A DNA stretch of 64,000 nt from CAWGGS01 sp963822095 (GCA_963822095.1 CAWGGS010000044.1:1-64000); one strand, 5' to 3'. Positions 17,661 through 26,214 are shown, numbered from the stretch's first letter. Notes: generated from the letters alone by a model not told the origin. Translations and numbers: made by a program.

Positions 17661-18239
17661 ATGAATATATTAGTAATTCTTGGGAGTCCCCGTAAAAAAG
17701 GCAACAGTGAGATTCTTGCCAGGACTGTGGTTGCCGAGTTGGAAAAGGAGCCCGCCAACAGCGTGGAATATCTCCATCTTAGCAAAATGAAGATTGCACC
17801 CTGTATGGGTTGTGGCGGCTGTAACAAAACCTCTGAATGCGTCATCAAGGATGACATGGGGGAATTGTATCAAAAGGTGGATGCTGCAGACCGAATCTTT
17901 CTGGTGACCCCCATCTATTTTTATGGCCCAAGCGCTCAGAGCAAGACCTTCATTGATCGTTTTCAGGCTCGCTGGAGCCGTAAGTATCTGTTGGAGACAC
18001 CCTTTCGAGAGGGTGAAGACCGCAAAGGCTATCTGTTGGCCACGGCCGCCACAAAAGGGGAAAAGGTTTTTGATGGCAGTCTGCTGGTCGCCAAATGTTT
18101 TTTTGATGCGATCAACGTCCAATACGGCGGGTCCCTGTTGGTGCGAAGTGTTGATAAGGCGGGTGCGATTAAAAAACGTTCCGATGAAATGATGCGAGCC
18201 GAGAATTTCGGACAGGATATCGCCGCTGGCCGGATCTGA
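17661..18239 (+). CDS. NADPH-dependent FMN reductase/flavodoxin-like protein
   Basis: The 192-residue protein begins with ILGSPRKKGNSE, the FMN phosphate-binding loop of the flavodoxin-like NAD(P)H:FMN reductase family. A CMGCGGCNKTSECVIKDDM segment near residue 50, with four Cys, is typical of the iron-sulfur flavoprotein-like branch, and a PIYFYGPSAQ loop follows. Its electron acceptor is unknown. The gene starts 22 bases after thiD and could share its transcript. The frame extends upstream into thiD, but the homology clearly begins at ATG 17661. Confidence 0.85.
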   Translation: MNILVILGSPRKKGNSEILARTVVAELEKEPANSVEYLHLSKMKIAPCMGCGGCNKTSECVIKDDMGELYQKVDAADRIFLVTPIYFYGPSAQSKTFIDRFQARWSRKYLLETPFREGEDRKGYLLATAATKGEKVFDGSLLVAKCFFDAINVQYGGSLLVRSVDKAGAIKKRSDEMMRAENFGQDIAAGRI

Positions 18240-18674
18240 GAAGACCTGCCGGCACCTAAAGTGGGGTACCGGGATCGATCTTGCCCTCAATTACAAATCT
18301 GATTACCACTACTGTTCAGCTACTGATCCAGGGAGTGACCCGAGAAACGAGCAGCTCACTCCCTTCTCTCCCGATAGGCTGAGTTTCAGGGGTAATCAGA
18401 ATTAAAAAAGGGTTCATCCGACTCAAGCGCACTTTTCTATAACCCAGGGAGGTTGAGATCGTCGTTTGCGGGCGCATCACGGAGGCCCGACTGGGAAGCA
18501 TATCAGGCCCGGAGGGTTGCGGATAGGACGTCCGCAACTGACAGCAGGCCAGGGACGGCCTGTCTGTCAGCCGTGGTTTCCAGGCGATAAGGCCGCAGGA
18601 CGGTGACCGAAAGCGATGATCTCTACCGGGTTAATTCTTTCAACTTTTCCAAAGTACGCAAAAACCGGATGAGC
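18240..18674. other. Repeat-filled intergenic region
   Basis: No gene is supported. The interval is almost wholly made of one copy each of the two dispersed repeat families (18298-18400 and 18413-18675) placed end to end. Confidence 0.7.
18298..18400. repeat. Palindromic repeat family A, copy 1
   Basis: The element is bounded by inverted CTGATTACC (18299-18307) and GGTAATCAG (18391-18399). Inside is a hairpin with 8-bp arms GGGAGTGA (18331-18338) and TCACTCCC (18356-18363) around CGAGAAACGAG. Related copies lie near 23965-24022 and 25792-25854. Confidence 0.8.
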
Positions 18675-18675
18675 C
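18413..18675 (+). repeat. Structured repeat family B, copy 1
   Basis: This is a roughly 263-base copy of an element also found at 27266, 28850 and, inverted, 38040. Its core has two adjacent hairpins: 18517-18537 (loop AGGAC) and 18538-18570 (13-bp stem, loop AGGGAC, one bulge). The ends are imperfect inverted repeats of the ATCCG...GCGYAC type. It abuts the stop of the modC remnant. Confidence 0.85.
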
Positions 18676-19180
18676 TATAAAAGCGGCTGAAAGGCCGATG
18701 CCTTGATTGCGGCCACGACCTTTGTCCCGGTATGGATATCGAGTTCTCTGATCGACTGCGGTACGACTTGGGCGATCAATCGATTCCCTCGACAGTTCAG
18801 TTCGACCCCGACTTGATTATGGACTTGAAAGAGGTCGATCACCTCACAGGGAAGGATATTTCTGGCGCTTGAGGCCTCGGGGTGTTTTTTTAAGAGCATG
18901 AGGTTGTTGGCGTCGAGTTCGAACCGGGTGGTGCCGTGGTACCGGAATCGGTAAGGATGAGTTCTCTTCCTCCCCAATTACAGGCCCAGAGGTCATCCTG
19001 AGGGCGCTTCTTTTGCAGGTTCAGGATAGGGGTATAACCGCGACCTCCTGACGCAAGGCTACCTCGGGCAAGATCTTCAGTGGCCAAACGTTTCTTCAGG
19101 CAATCCTCTTTGAAAACCAGAACCTGGTCGGTCATCAGGTGGATCTCCGGCAAAGAGTGACTGATGCGGGACAAAAGAAT
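18675..19180 (-). pseudogene. modC: Decayed C-terminal part of molybdate ABC transporter ATPase (ModC-like)
   Basis: Two overlapping minus-strand frames together give the end of a ModC-like protein. One (about 19180 to 18960) has an S-H-S-L-P-E-I-H-L-M segment like the end of the ATPase domain, then GGREL-ILTDSGT. The other (18977-18675) encodes a TOBE-type molybdate-binding domain with VHNQVGVELNCRGNRL-type sequence. A frameshift near 18960 and the lack of Walker A, signature and Walker B motifs show that this is a truncated remnant. No modA or modB is nearby. Confidence 0.65.
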
Positions 19181-19185
19181 TTTAC

Positions 19186-19214
19186 TTGACTGGGCCACCT
19201 GATTCTGCTAAGTG
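19186..19214 (+). promoter_or_regulatory. Candidate promoter of the ilvBN attenuator transcript
   Basis: TTGACT (19186-19191) and TAAGTG (19209-19214) are 17 bases apart, with TGC before the -10 as in an extended -10 promoter. The -35 is good and the -10 weak. The position, about 50 bases before the leader peptide, fits an attenuator-controlled operon. Confidence 0.35.
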
Positions 19215-19266
19215 CTCAGATAGAGGCTTGCTAAATGAAAATTTAAAACCTTCCGTTGAAAACAAA

Positions 19267-19374
19267 ATGATGTACGCCCCTTCCACCTTAATTAATGCTA
19301 TCCATACTGGCCCGGCGCTTACCGGTGTGGTGCTTGTGGTGGTCGTCGTGATTCAAGGGAGCGGAGCGCCGTAA
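19267..19374 (+). CDS. ilvBN leader peptide (attenuator)
   Basis: A 35-residue ORF starting at the double ATG 19267/19270 contains the run VVLVVVVVIQ, so nearly all of ten successive codons are Val, Leu or Ile. It ends 31 bases before a strong intrinsic terminator, which lies before ilvB. This is the classical arrangement of branched-chain amino acid attenuation: ribosome stalling at scarce charged tRNA would favour an antiterminator. The peptide end (VVVVV...GAP) closely resembles the enterobacterial IvbL peptide. The ribosome-binding site is weak. Confidence 0.8.
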   Translation: MMYAPSTLINAIHTGPALTGVVLVVVVVIQGSGAP

Positions 19375-19405
19375 CGGGAGGCAAGAGAAAACTCGAAAAT
19401 TCAAA

Positions 19406-19439
19406 CCCCTGTCGGCGCCCGCCGGCGGGGGTTTTTTTT
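19406..19439 (+). terminator. Attenuator terminator before ilvB
   Basis: A GC-rich stem of about 12 pairs (two G-T wobbles) between 19406-19417 and 19420-19431 is followed by eight T residues at 19432-19439. It lies between the leader peptide and ilvB and so should act as the regulated terminator. Confidence 0.88.
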
Positions 19440-19486
19440 GGTCCCGCCGATATCGCCGATCAAAAAAACAAAAAGGAGGACAGTAC

Positions 19487-21172
19487 ATGTATGCGATGAC
19501 TGGGGCCACAATTATCATCAAATTGCTCGAACGTCAGGGCATAACGACCATTGCCGGTATTCCTGGAGGCGCGAACCTTCCAATCTACGATGCCCTTTTT
19601 GCAAGTCAAAAGATTCGCCATGTCCTGGCCAGACATGAACAGGGTGCCGGTTTTATCGCCCAGGGAATTGCCCGGGCCACCGGTCTTCCAGGGGTCTGCT
19701 TCGCGACTTCGGGACCGGGAGCGACCAATATCTTGACCGCTATTGCCGATGCCTATCTTGATTCTATTCCCATCATCTGCATCACCGGACAGGTGCCGCT
19801 TTCGATGATCGGCACCGACGCCTTCCAGGAGGTGGACACCTATGGGATGTCGATTCCGGTTACCAAACACAATTTTCTGGTGCGCTCAGCCCGCGAGTTG
19901 TTGCGGGTAATTCCCGCAGCCTTTCGTATCGCCTGTTCAGGAAGGCCTGGCCCGGTGCTCATCGACGTGCCGAAGAGTGTTCAGACAGAGACGATTGACT
20001 TCGAGCAATGGCCGGAGCCGGGACGACCAGAGGATGTTGTCATCTGTGAAGATGCGGCGCTTTTACGGGCGGTGTCCATGCTCGATGAGTCCCAACGGCC
20101 CATTCTCTATATAGGAGGTGGCATTGTCCATTCCGGCGCTGCCCAATGGGTGCGGAAATTGGCTGAAAAGGCCGAAATACCAGTAACAACCACCCTTATG
20201 GGACTGGGTACAATTCCAGTGAGTCATCCTCTGGATCTCGGTATGCTGGGGATGCATGCTGCCCGTTCCACCAACCTGGCCTTGGAGGAATGCGATCTGC
20301 TGATTGCAGCCGGTGTACGTTTTGATGATCGAGCCACCGGTAAAATTTCGGAATTCTGTCCCGGTGCCCGTGTCATCCATATGGATATCGACCCCAGTGA
20401 GGTGGATAAATTAAAAACATCTCATATCCCGCTGATAGGAGATGTTGGTGAAACACTTGCCAAAATGTATCCACTGGTAAAAAGCGGTGGTCGAGGGCGG
20501 TGGCTTGCAAGGATCAGGGATCTCCAGGAGAGATACCCGCTTGTTTCCGGTGACTCCCTCTCTCCCCGAAAGCCCTTTGGCCTTATCCTGGCAATCTCCG
20601 AGATGGTGGAGCGTGATGCTATAATCGTCACCGATGTCGGCAAGCATCAGATGTGGACGGCACAGGTCTATCCGTTTATGCGGCCCAGACAACTCCTGAC
20701 TTCCGGAGGATTAGGAACCATGGGATTCGGCTTGCCCGCGGCCATCGGAGCCTCTCTGGCCTTCCCGGAGAGGCAGGTCGTCTGCTTCACCGGGGATGGA
20801 AGCCTGCAGATGAATATCCAGGAATTGGCAACCGCGGTCGAACAACAGGCCGGAGTTACGATCGTTATTTTAAACAATGGCTCGCTGGGGCTTGTCCGTC
20901 AACAGCAGGGTTTGTTTTATGAGCGCCATCATTTTGCCTCGGAATATCAGGTCAATATCGATTTTCCTGCCATAGCCCGCGGTTTTGGCATGCAAGCCTA
21001 TGACCTGGGCGACGGGCAGACATCTCTGCAAAGCCTGTCTGGTGCTATCCGTGACCCGAGACCGTGTCTTATAAACGTCCCGATTCATATTGACGAAGAT
21101 GTCTATCCGATGGTACCTCCCGGGGCAGCAAACAAAGAGATGATAGGAGGATATAATGAAGAATACGTCTGA
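19487..21172 (+). CDS. ilvB: Acetolactate synthase large subunit
   Basis: The 561-residue thiamine-diphosphate enzyme has the PYR domain with the catalytic Glu in RHEQGAGF (about residue 50), the central FAD/transhydrogenase-like domain, and the PP domain with GDGSLQMNIQEL...ILNN, which binds Mg-ThDP. It condenses two pyruvates to acetolactate (or pyruvate and 2-oxobutyrate) in valine, leucine and isoleucine synthesis. AAGGAGGA precedes the ATG. It overlaps ilvN by 17 bases and lies behind a leader-peptide attenuator. Confidence 0.94.
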   Translation: MYAMTGATIIIKLLERQGITTIAGIPGGANLPIYDALFASQKIRHVLARHEQGAGFIAQGIARATGLPGVCFATSGPGATNILTAIADAYLDSIPIICITGQVPLSMIGTDAFQEVDTYGMSIPVTKHNFLVRSARELLRVIPAAFRIACSGRPGPVLIDVPKSVQTETIDFEQWPEPGRPEDVVICEDAALLRAVSMLDESQRPILYIGGGIVHSGAAQWVRKLAEKAEIPVTTTLMGLGTIPVSHPLDLGMLGMHAARSTNLALEECDLLIAAGVRFDDRATGKISEFCPGARVIHMDIDPSEVDKLKTSHIPLIGDVGETLAKMYPLVKSGGRGRWLARIRDLQERYPLVSGDSLSPRKPFGLILAISEMVERDAIIVTDVGKHQMWTAQVYPFMRPRQLLTSGGLGTMGFGLPAAIGASLAFPERQVVCFTGDGSLQMNIQELATAVEQQAGVTIVILNNGSLGLVRQQQGLFYERHHFASEYQVNIDFPAIARGFGMQAYDLGDGQTSLQSLSGAIRDPRPCLINVPIHIDEDVYPMVPPGAANKEMIGGYNEEYV

Positions 21173-21479
21173 TTTGATAGCAGAAACGAATCACTGGAAT
21201 TATCGGATTATCGTTTTGGAGCTGACTGTGAACAATCATCCGGGTGTAATGTCGCATATCTGTGGATTGTTCTCCCGGCGTGCCTATAACCTGGAAAAGA
21301 TTCTCTGCTTTCCGGATAAAGGGGGACAGTTGAGCCGAATGTGGCTCCAGGTCAACGAGGAGGAAAAACTTGATCAGATAGTCAAGCAGCTACAGAAACT
21401 GGACGATGTTCGTGACGTCAGCTATTATCCGAAAGGGGCCGAACTTTTTGTAGGTATTGAAAAGGTACTCCATGCATAG
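21156..21479 (+). CDS. ilvN: Acetolactate synthase small (regulatory) subunit
   Basis: This 107-residue protein is a single ACT domain beginning near VLELTVNNHPGVMSHICGLF, with the RRAYNLEKI motif that follows in IlvN/IlvH. It is short, like enterobacterial IlvN, and lacks the C-terminal extension of IlvH. It binds valine and activates and feedback-controls IlvB. A GGAGG site lies inside the ilvB end at about 21146-21150, and the overlap implies coupled translation. Confidence 0.92.
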   Translation: MKNTSDLIAETNHWNYRIIVLELTVNNHPGVMSHICGLFSRRAYNLEKILCFPDKGGQLSRMWLQVNEEEKLDQIVKQLQKLDDVRDVSYYPKGAELFVGIEKVLHA

Positions 21480-21549
21480 ACGGACCTGGTTGGTTCACCA
21501 AGGAGAATCGGAGAAGGGGATGCTGGGACAGGTAATTGGTAATCCAAGG

Positions 21550-21777
21550 TTATTTTTTTTGGGATGGCTTCTGTCGCTCCTTTCTCCGATCGGATGCGTC
21601 GTCGTTCCGGGATAGGGCGGCAATTTTTGAGATCAGGGTCTCATATTCATCTTCCAATGCCAGAAGCTCCATCATGATCGGCGGTTTTACTGAATGGGCC
21701 GGAAGTCTCTTTTCCGTCTCTTGGATTTTTTCTTTAAGCTCTTTTAGCCTTTCTTTCATTGCTGCCAGTGTATTCAT
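21550..21777 (-). CDS. Small coiled-coil protein
   Basis: The 75-residue protein is highly charged, with heptad-like spacing in its first 30 residues (AMKERLKELKEKIQETEKRL) and again around residues 40-58, so two coiled-coil helices are likely. A proline-rich turn separates them and the tail is very basic. No family is recognised. The start is placed at the ATG with complement 21775-21777, six bases after AGGAG; a second ATG two codons upstream directly abuts that site. It is convergent with ilvBN. Confidence 0.6.
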   Translation of the reverse strand: MNTLAAMKERLKELKEKIQETEKRLPAHSVKPPIMMELLALEDEYETLISKIAALSRNDDASDRRKERQKPSQKK

Positions 21778-21783
21778 AGCCAT

Positions 21784-22062
21784 CTCCTGTTTTTGGGGTA
21801 GAATGTCCTCTGTTCAAGGTCATTAATTTTATCCTTGCGGCAGGGGCAACCTTTCCTGTCCATTCCCCTGATCTGGACGGCGATATTTCTATTCAGGTCT
21901 TTGAAGGAGAAGGGGTTTTCCTGGGGGAAAGCGACAGCGAGATACCAGCCCAAAAATACGACATCCTGATCTCGGCGATAAAGGAGCCCCACGGAGTTCG
22001 GGTGAAAACCGATAGGAGTCAAGTGGTAACTATTGCTCCGCCCATCTGATGTTCGGTTGGCA
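21784..22062. other. Gap without a convincing gene
   Basis: Both strands have readable frames here (a TTG-started 82-codon frame on the minus strand and a start-less frame on the plus strand ending at 22049). Neither has a normal start with a ribosome-binding site, and neither resembles a family I know. It may hold a decayed small gene. Confidence 0.3.
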
Positions 22063-23709
22063 TTAGAGCAGATTATGATTCTTCTTCATTTCCTCGTAGA
22101 TCAGGGTCGAGACCTTACGAATAATATTGCCCCGGGTAATCATCCAGGTGCCATAATCCGATGGTCGTGATTGCCGTTCGATAATACCGACCAGTGCATA
22201 TGGGTGTTGATGCCCTCGCCGGTCTCGGGGGACAAGGATACCCATATCGCCGCAGAGGTGGGCGGTGGTGCCGGTCTTGTCGTAAATCAAAGTCCCCTGC
22301 GGGATGGGGGTGCCGTCGTAGATGCGGTCCCTGCCCGGCAAGGCCATCAGGCGACGTAATTCTGAGGTATATGGGAGTTTTCTGTTCCAGAGCCCGTGGA
22401 GAAAACGAATGTAGTCCGATGGGATGGCGGTATTTTTATAGGTACGACCGTTCCGAGGGATATACTCCCTGATTTCGGTTTTCTTGAAAATGTAACTGTA
22501 GTTGGTTCTCAGGATTTTTTCACATTTGGCGGGGCCTCCGATTCTCCGCATGATCCAGTTGGCGGCTGTATTGCTGCTATGCTGAATCATGGCCTCCATT
22601 ACCCTGCGGCTCTTTCTGGTGTATCGTAATTTCCCTTTCTTGACCTGGTCAAAATAGGCGAGGGCGATGAATGGCTTGATCATGCTGGCAGCCTGAAATA
22701 CCCGATCGGCATTGATGGTGACGAGGGTTTCGTCCTGGAGCAGGTCATAGACGATCCAGCCGGTGGTTTCATCGTGTGCCAGCCTGCCCCTTTTCCGTTG
22801 TTTCTTGATAAATTGTTGGATATACGTGTCGAATTTAGAATTTTTCTTGATATCAACAAGGGGGGATGCCACCTTGTTGCCGGCGACGACATAGAGTTTT
22901 TTCTCGTCTGCCGCCACACGAATAACCGGTATGGGCTCCTTTTTTCTCTCGATGTGTTGAGGTTCTGTTGTCGCTTGAGTTTTTGCCACACCCGTAACGG
23001 CAACAGGTGTATTTGTATCCTTCGAGGCTCCGTGCTCAGCAGGTTGGCTATTGTCGGCGCCACCCGTTTCACTGGTGTCGAGATGGCTTGATTCACCATA
23101 GACAATGGTGTCGTTGTTCTCGGGAATTACAGTTGTCTTGATGTGCAGTCTTCTCAGGAGTCGGGCATGTTTTTGGGCGATTTTGTAGGTTGAGCGGATA
23201 TCCCCGCGGCGAAGGAAAAGAAGGGCGTAGGAATCCTTGTCTATTTGTTCGATAAAGAGATTTTTGCCGACCTCCTGTCCCAGAACGCTGTATACCTGAG
23301 TGTATCTTTTTTCGAGGGCTTTAAGGTGGGGACCTACTCCGTAGCTTATATTGTATAAACGGAAATAGCCCTGGTCCTTCAGGGCATAACATTCATGCAG
23401 GCCCGCCTCTTTGAGCAGGACGTTTTGTCTAACGAAAAGCTGTGCCGAGCGTATCGCTGACCCGTTCTGGTCGTAAAGTACACCGAACTGGTCATCGCGG
23501 CCGACGATTATCAGCTTATGGCTAATCTCCGGCGGAAAGACCGATTCGAGCTTTTCTTTATAATCGAGAACATTTTCCAGGTTGGTATCCCAGAAATAGG
23601 CGATGTCGTAATGTTCCGCCCGCACCGGGATGGTGCGGATGAACAGAAGAAGTAAAAAGAGGAAGAAAACAGCTACAGGCTTTACAAAATGAATTGATAG
23701 ACGAGGCAT
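22063..23709 (-). CDS. Exported class A beta-lactamase-like serine hydrolase
   Basis: The 548-residue protein has an N-terminal signal segment, a roughly 170-residue region of unknown fold, a low-complexity Ser/Thr/Ala linker (about 205-255), and a C-terminal penicillin-recognising domain. That domain keeps the three family motifs: SMIK (Ser-x-x-Lys), SSN in place of SDN, and KTG in YDKTGTTAH. A class A beta-lactamase normally also needs a Glu in the omega loop, which I could not place with confidence, so a transpeptidase-like or peptidoglycan role is equally possible. It is periplasmic. Confidence 0.8.
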   Translation of the reverse strand: MPRLSIHFVKPVAVFFLFLLLLFIRTIPVRAEHYDIAYFWDTNLENVLDYKEKLESVFPPEISHKLIIVGRDDQFGVLYDQNGSAIRSAQLFVRQNVLLKEAGLHECYALKDQGYFRLYNISYGVGPHLKALEKRYTQVYSVLGQEVGKNLFIEQIDKDSYALLFLRRGDIRSTYKIAQKHARLLRRLHIKTTVIPENNDTIVYGESSHLDTSETGGADNSQPAEHGASKDTNTPVAVTGVAKTQATTEPQHIERKKEPIPVIRVAADEKKLYVVAGNKVASPLVDIKKNSKFDTYIQQFIKKQRKRGRLAHDETTGWIVYDLLQDETLVTINADRVFQAASMIKPFIALAYFDQVKKGKLRYTRKSRRVMEAMIQHSSNTAANWIMRRIGGPAKCEKILRTNYSYIFKKTEIREYIPRNGRTYKNTAIPSDYIRFLHGLWNRKLPYTSELRRLMALPGRDRIYDGTPIPQGTLIYDKTGTTAHLCGDMGILVPRDRRGHQHPYALVGIIERQSRPSDYGTWMITRGNIIRKVSTLIYEEMKKNHNLL

Positions 23710-24077
23710 ATCAGAGAAGTGTCGGTAGATAGAGATTGATTTGCGATCATGAGATCACCACTATTCTAATCCATTAATACAAAAAGTTCCAGAGCACTTC
23801 AGAAAACACCTCATTTTATTACAAGGATCTATCAAAACCATTTTCCCATCTGTCACCCACCCATGAAAATCAGCCTATCGGATTGGAAGGGTGTGGGTTG
23901 TTTGTTCCCCGGGTCTCTGCAGCCTGGACGGCTGCAGAGAAGCCCCCATGGATGGGTTTATGGCGTCCCGAGAAACGAGCAGTTCACTCCCAGGATCAGT
24001 AGCTGAATATGAGTGGTAATCGGTATTTAAAAAGAGCACTTTGCAACTGACCTGAGCTGATTCCTGTCGAATGTGGT
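23710..24077. other. Intergenic region with repeats
   Basis: No gene is supported in this 368-base gap. It carries a perfect 11-bp hairpin (23914-23940) and a partial family A repeat (about 23965-24022). Short ORFs over it are repeat-derived. Confidence 0.5.
23914..24022. repeat. Hairpin and palindromic repeat family A, copy 2
   Basis: The first part is a perfect hairpin with arms 23914-23924 and 23930-23940 and loop TGGAC. From about 23965 the sequence shares CGAGAAACGAGCAG and TCACTCCC with copy 1 near 18340-18363, then continues with GGATCAGTAGCTGAA and GTGGTAATC. The last part is the reverse complement of the corresponding left arm of copy 1, showing that the full element is a long imperfect palindrome. 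Confidence 0.75.
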
Positions 24078-24725
24078 TCAAACCGGGCGTCCGGCAACGA
24101 TTGGTTGTGTCTTTAAAATCCTGTTGGCTTCTGCGAGATCGAAATCATCGGGATCGAAACGGTCGGCCCCGTACCACTTCGCCATCCGCTGATGGTGTTT
24201 ATGGTGCGGATCGTTGATAATGGTCAGAAATTCCATATATCCCGGTACTCCACCGACGTTTTCCGGAGGGCATGCCTTTTCACCATCCAAAAGGGCTGGT
24301 AGATCCCGGACGTGGCCATTGGGGAGAGTCTGCTCCAATGCTATATCATGCTCCCAGCCGTCACCGAAATCATAAATGTAGGTAAAGCACCATTTTAGAT
24401 CATTTTCCAAGGTGACGATTTGGTAAGCCGCCTCATCGCGTTCGCCAGTCTTTTCCCAGATCTCACCTCCCTCTGATGGACCGTAAAATACCTTTCCGAC
24501 CAGAAAGCGATGGGCATGGATATCATTCCACCCCATACAGTTCTGTATTATGGCATGCAGTTGGGCAAGGGAAGTCTCGCCGGGTATCAGCAAGCGTCTC
24601 CAGATGAGGGGATCGGAAAAGGTCAGGGATATATTCAATTGGTAGATTGGAGCAGGATCTGCAAGACCGGTATCGGATGCGGTTTTCGATCGTCTACTGA
24701 AATCGCCTTTGATAATCGTTGACAT
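24078..24725 (-). CDS. Plasmid pRiA4b ORF-3 family protein
   Basis: The 215-residue protein matches the pRiA4b ORF-3 family (PF07929). It has a beta-strand pattern with IWRRLLIPGETSLAQLHAIIQ near residue 42, WNDIHAHRF near 66, and FTYIYDFGDGWEHDI near 115. The family is often linked to plasmids and mobile regions, and its function is not established. The flanking repeats and lack of operon partners fit an acquired or accessory gene. The ATG is at 24723-24725 on the minus strand. Confidence 0.88.
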   Translation of the reverse strand: MSTIIKGDFSRRSKTASDTGLADPAPIYQLNISLTFSDPLIWRRLLIPGETSLAQLHAIIQNCMGWNDIHAHRFLVGKVFYGPSEGGEIWEKTGERDEAAYQIVTLENDLKWCFTYIYDFGDGWEHDIALEQTLPNGHVRDLPALLDGEKACPPENVGGVPGYMEFLTIINDPHHKHHQRMAKWYGADRFDPDDFDLAEANRILKTQPIVAGRPV

Positions 24726-24939
24726 GATGCAACCTTTTTGGGGTATATTTAAATGACTTTGAGATTGTTCGGTACGTTTTTCACTTTGATCAATTCTATC
24801 AAAAAACGGTTTGAAAAAACAAGCAGAGGCATCGTATTTTTCAAAGAAGATGTTGCTAAAAAATTCTCGCCATGGCCCAGCGCAAAGGAAAAGGCCAAGA
24901 AAAACACCGTTTGAACCGGTAAAACAGGGAGGAGAAGAA

Positions 24940-25836
24940 ATGAAAGCTCCAAGAAAAATCAGAAAAATATTTACGAGTCAAGCAACCATAGAAGGGGCTG
25001 GGGTTCGATTGAAACGAGGGTTTGGTTTTGATGAAGTGCCGTTGTTCGATCCGTTCCTGCTCCTCGATGATTTTTGCTCCTGCGATCCGGATCATTACCT
25101 CAGGGGATTTCCATGGCATCCGCATCGGGGCATCGAAACCATTACCTATGTCCTGCAAGGTGATGTCGAACATGGTGACAGTCTCGGTAATAGCGGAGTC
25201 ATTTCGTCAGGGGATGTTCAATGGATGACTGCCGGCAGTGGTATCATTCATCAGGAGATGCCCAAAGGGGATCCAGAGGGTTGCATGATGGGCTTCCAAC
25301 TGTGGGCTAACCTGCCTGCGATAGAGAAGATGATGGCTCCCCGGTACCGTGATATCACCGCCTCCGATATTCCAGTGGTACACCTTGAAAACGGTACGGA
25401 GATACGGGTAATCTGCGGCCAGGTCGGTGAGATTCAGGGCCCTGTGGGAGATATCGTCATTGAGCCGGAGTATTTGGATGTACACGTTGCCGCCGGTACG
25501 GTTTTTGAGCATCCTACCCGGCTTGGGCATACCGTTTTTGCCTATGTATTCGAAGGTGAAGGAGCTTTTTCCGAGGATGAGGGTGCGACCCATGGTGACG
25601 GTACGGTGATCCTCTTTGAAGACGGGGAAAATCTCCAGGTTGCAGCCGGGGAGAAGGCGGTCAGGTTCCTCCTTGTTTCAGGAAAACCTCTTGGTGAACC
25701 GGTTGCCTGGCAAGGCCCGATCGTCATGAATACACAGGAAGAGTTGGAAACGGCCTTTGCCGAATACCGGAGAGGCACATTTATAAAAAAATCTGATTAC
25801 CACTCATATCCGGCCCCTTCCATTCCAATTGGCTGA
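24940..25836 (+). CDS. Pirin family protein
   Basis: The 298-residue bicupin starts at ATG 24940 behind GGGAGGAG. Its N-terminal cupin has the metal-binding pattern WHPHRGIET near residue 63, a later His in GDVEHGD, and a Glu in IIHQEM. The C-terminal cupin domain is present. Pirins are Fe-binding proteins with regulatory or quercetinase-like roles in other organisms; its role here is unknown. The final 14 residues (from SDYHSY onward) are encoded by a family A repeat, so the native C-terminus has been replaced or extended. Confidence 0.9.
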   Translation: MKAPRKIRKIFTSQATIEGAGVRLKRGFGFDEVPLFDPFLLLDDFCSCDPDHYLRGFPWHPHRGIETITYVLQGDVEHGDSLGNSGVISSGDVQWMTAGSGIIHQEMPKGDPEGCMMGFQLWANLPAIEKMMAPRYRDITASDIPVVHLENGTEIRVICGQVGEIQGPVGDIVIEPEYLDVHVAAGTVFEHPTRLGHTVFAYVFEGEGAFSEDEGATHGDGTVILFEDGENLQVAAGEKAVRFLLVSGKPLGEPVAWQGPIVMNTQEELETAFAEYRRGTFIKKSDYHSYPAPSIPIG

Positions 25837-25854
25837 GTATCTGTGGTAATCAGA
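25792..25854. repeat. Palindromic repeat family A, copy 3
   Basis: Perfect 12-bp arms TCTGATTACCAC (25792-25803) and GTGGTAATCAGA (25843-25854) enclose 39 bases. The pirin stop codon lies inside the element. The arms match the outer arms of copies 1 and 2. Confidence 0.85.
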
Positions 25855-25950
25855 GAAAAATAAGGAGAGAATGCCTATGGTGAACTGATAGTGTGTTGCA
25901 GAAACAGGCCACAGTATGAGAGGCCAATTTTAAAAACTTAAAAACAATAA

Positions 25951-26112
25951 TTCTCAGGGCGGGGTGCAATTCCCCACCGGCGGTATTCTCCATAAGGTTC
26001 GAAAAAGGGAGAGAGCCCGCGAGCGCCTGCTTGTTGCTTGTACTTGGCAGGGACAGCAGATCCGGTGAGATGCCGGGGCCGACGGTTACAGTCCGGATGG
26101 AAGAGGATAAAA
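25951..26112 (+). ncRNA. FMN riboswitch (RFN element)
   Basis: The sequence has the conserved RFN blocks in order: CAGGGCGGGGTGCAATTCCC then CACCGGCGGT, AGCCCGCGAGCG, CAGCAGATCCGGTGAGAT, and CCGACGGTTACAGTCCGGAT followed by GGAAGAGGATAA. It lies about 100 bases before ribB, so FMN should repress that gene. Whether control is by termination or by hiding the ribosome-binding site was not resolved. Confidence 0.96.
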
Positions 26113-26214
26113 ACGTAAGTGTTGTCACGTTCGTTTTCCGGGAGGCGGGGAGGTTTACGCCCGACTCTGCGGACCATTCCGTATGCCCTGGTTCTGGTAC
26201 ATATGGAGGATACC

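Noticed and set aside
21774..22049. Readable frames on both strands after ilvN
   Set aside because: The minus frame needs a TTG start without a ribosome-binding site and the plus frame has no start at all.
22063..23709. Antibiotic-resistance beta-lactamase
   Set aside because: The SxxK, SSN and KTG motifs only show the broader penicillin-binding fold; the long N-terminal region and unclear omega-loop Glu argue against a firm resistance call.
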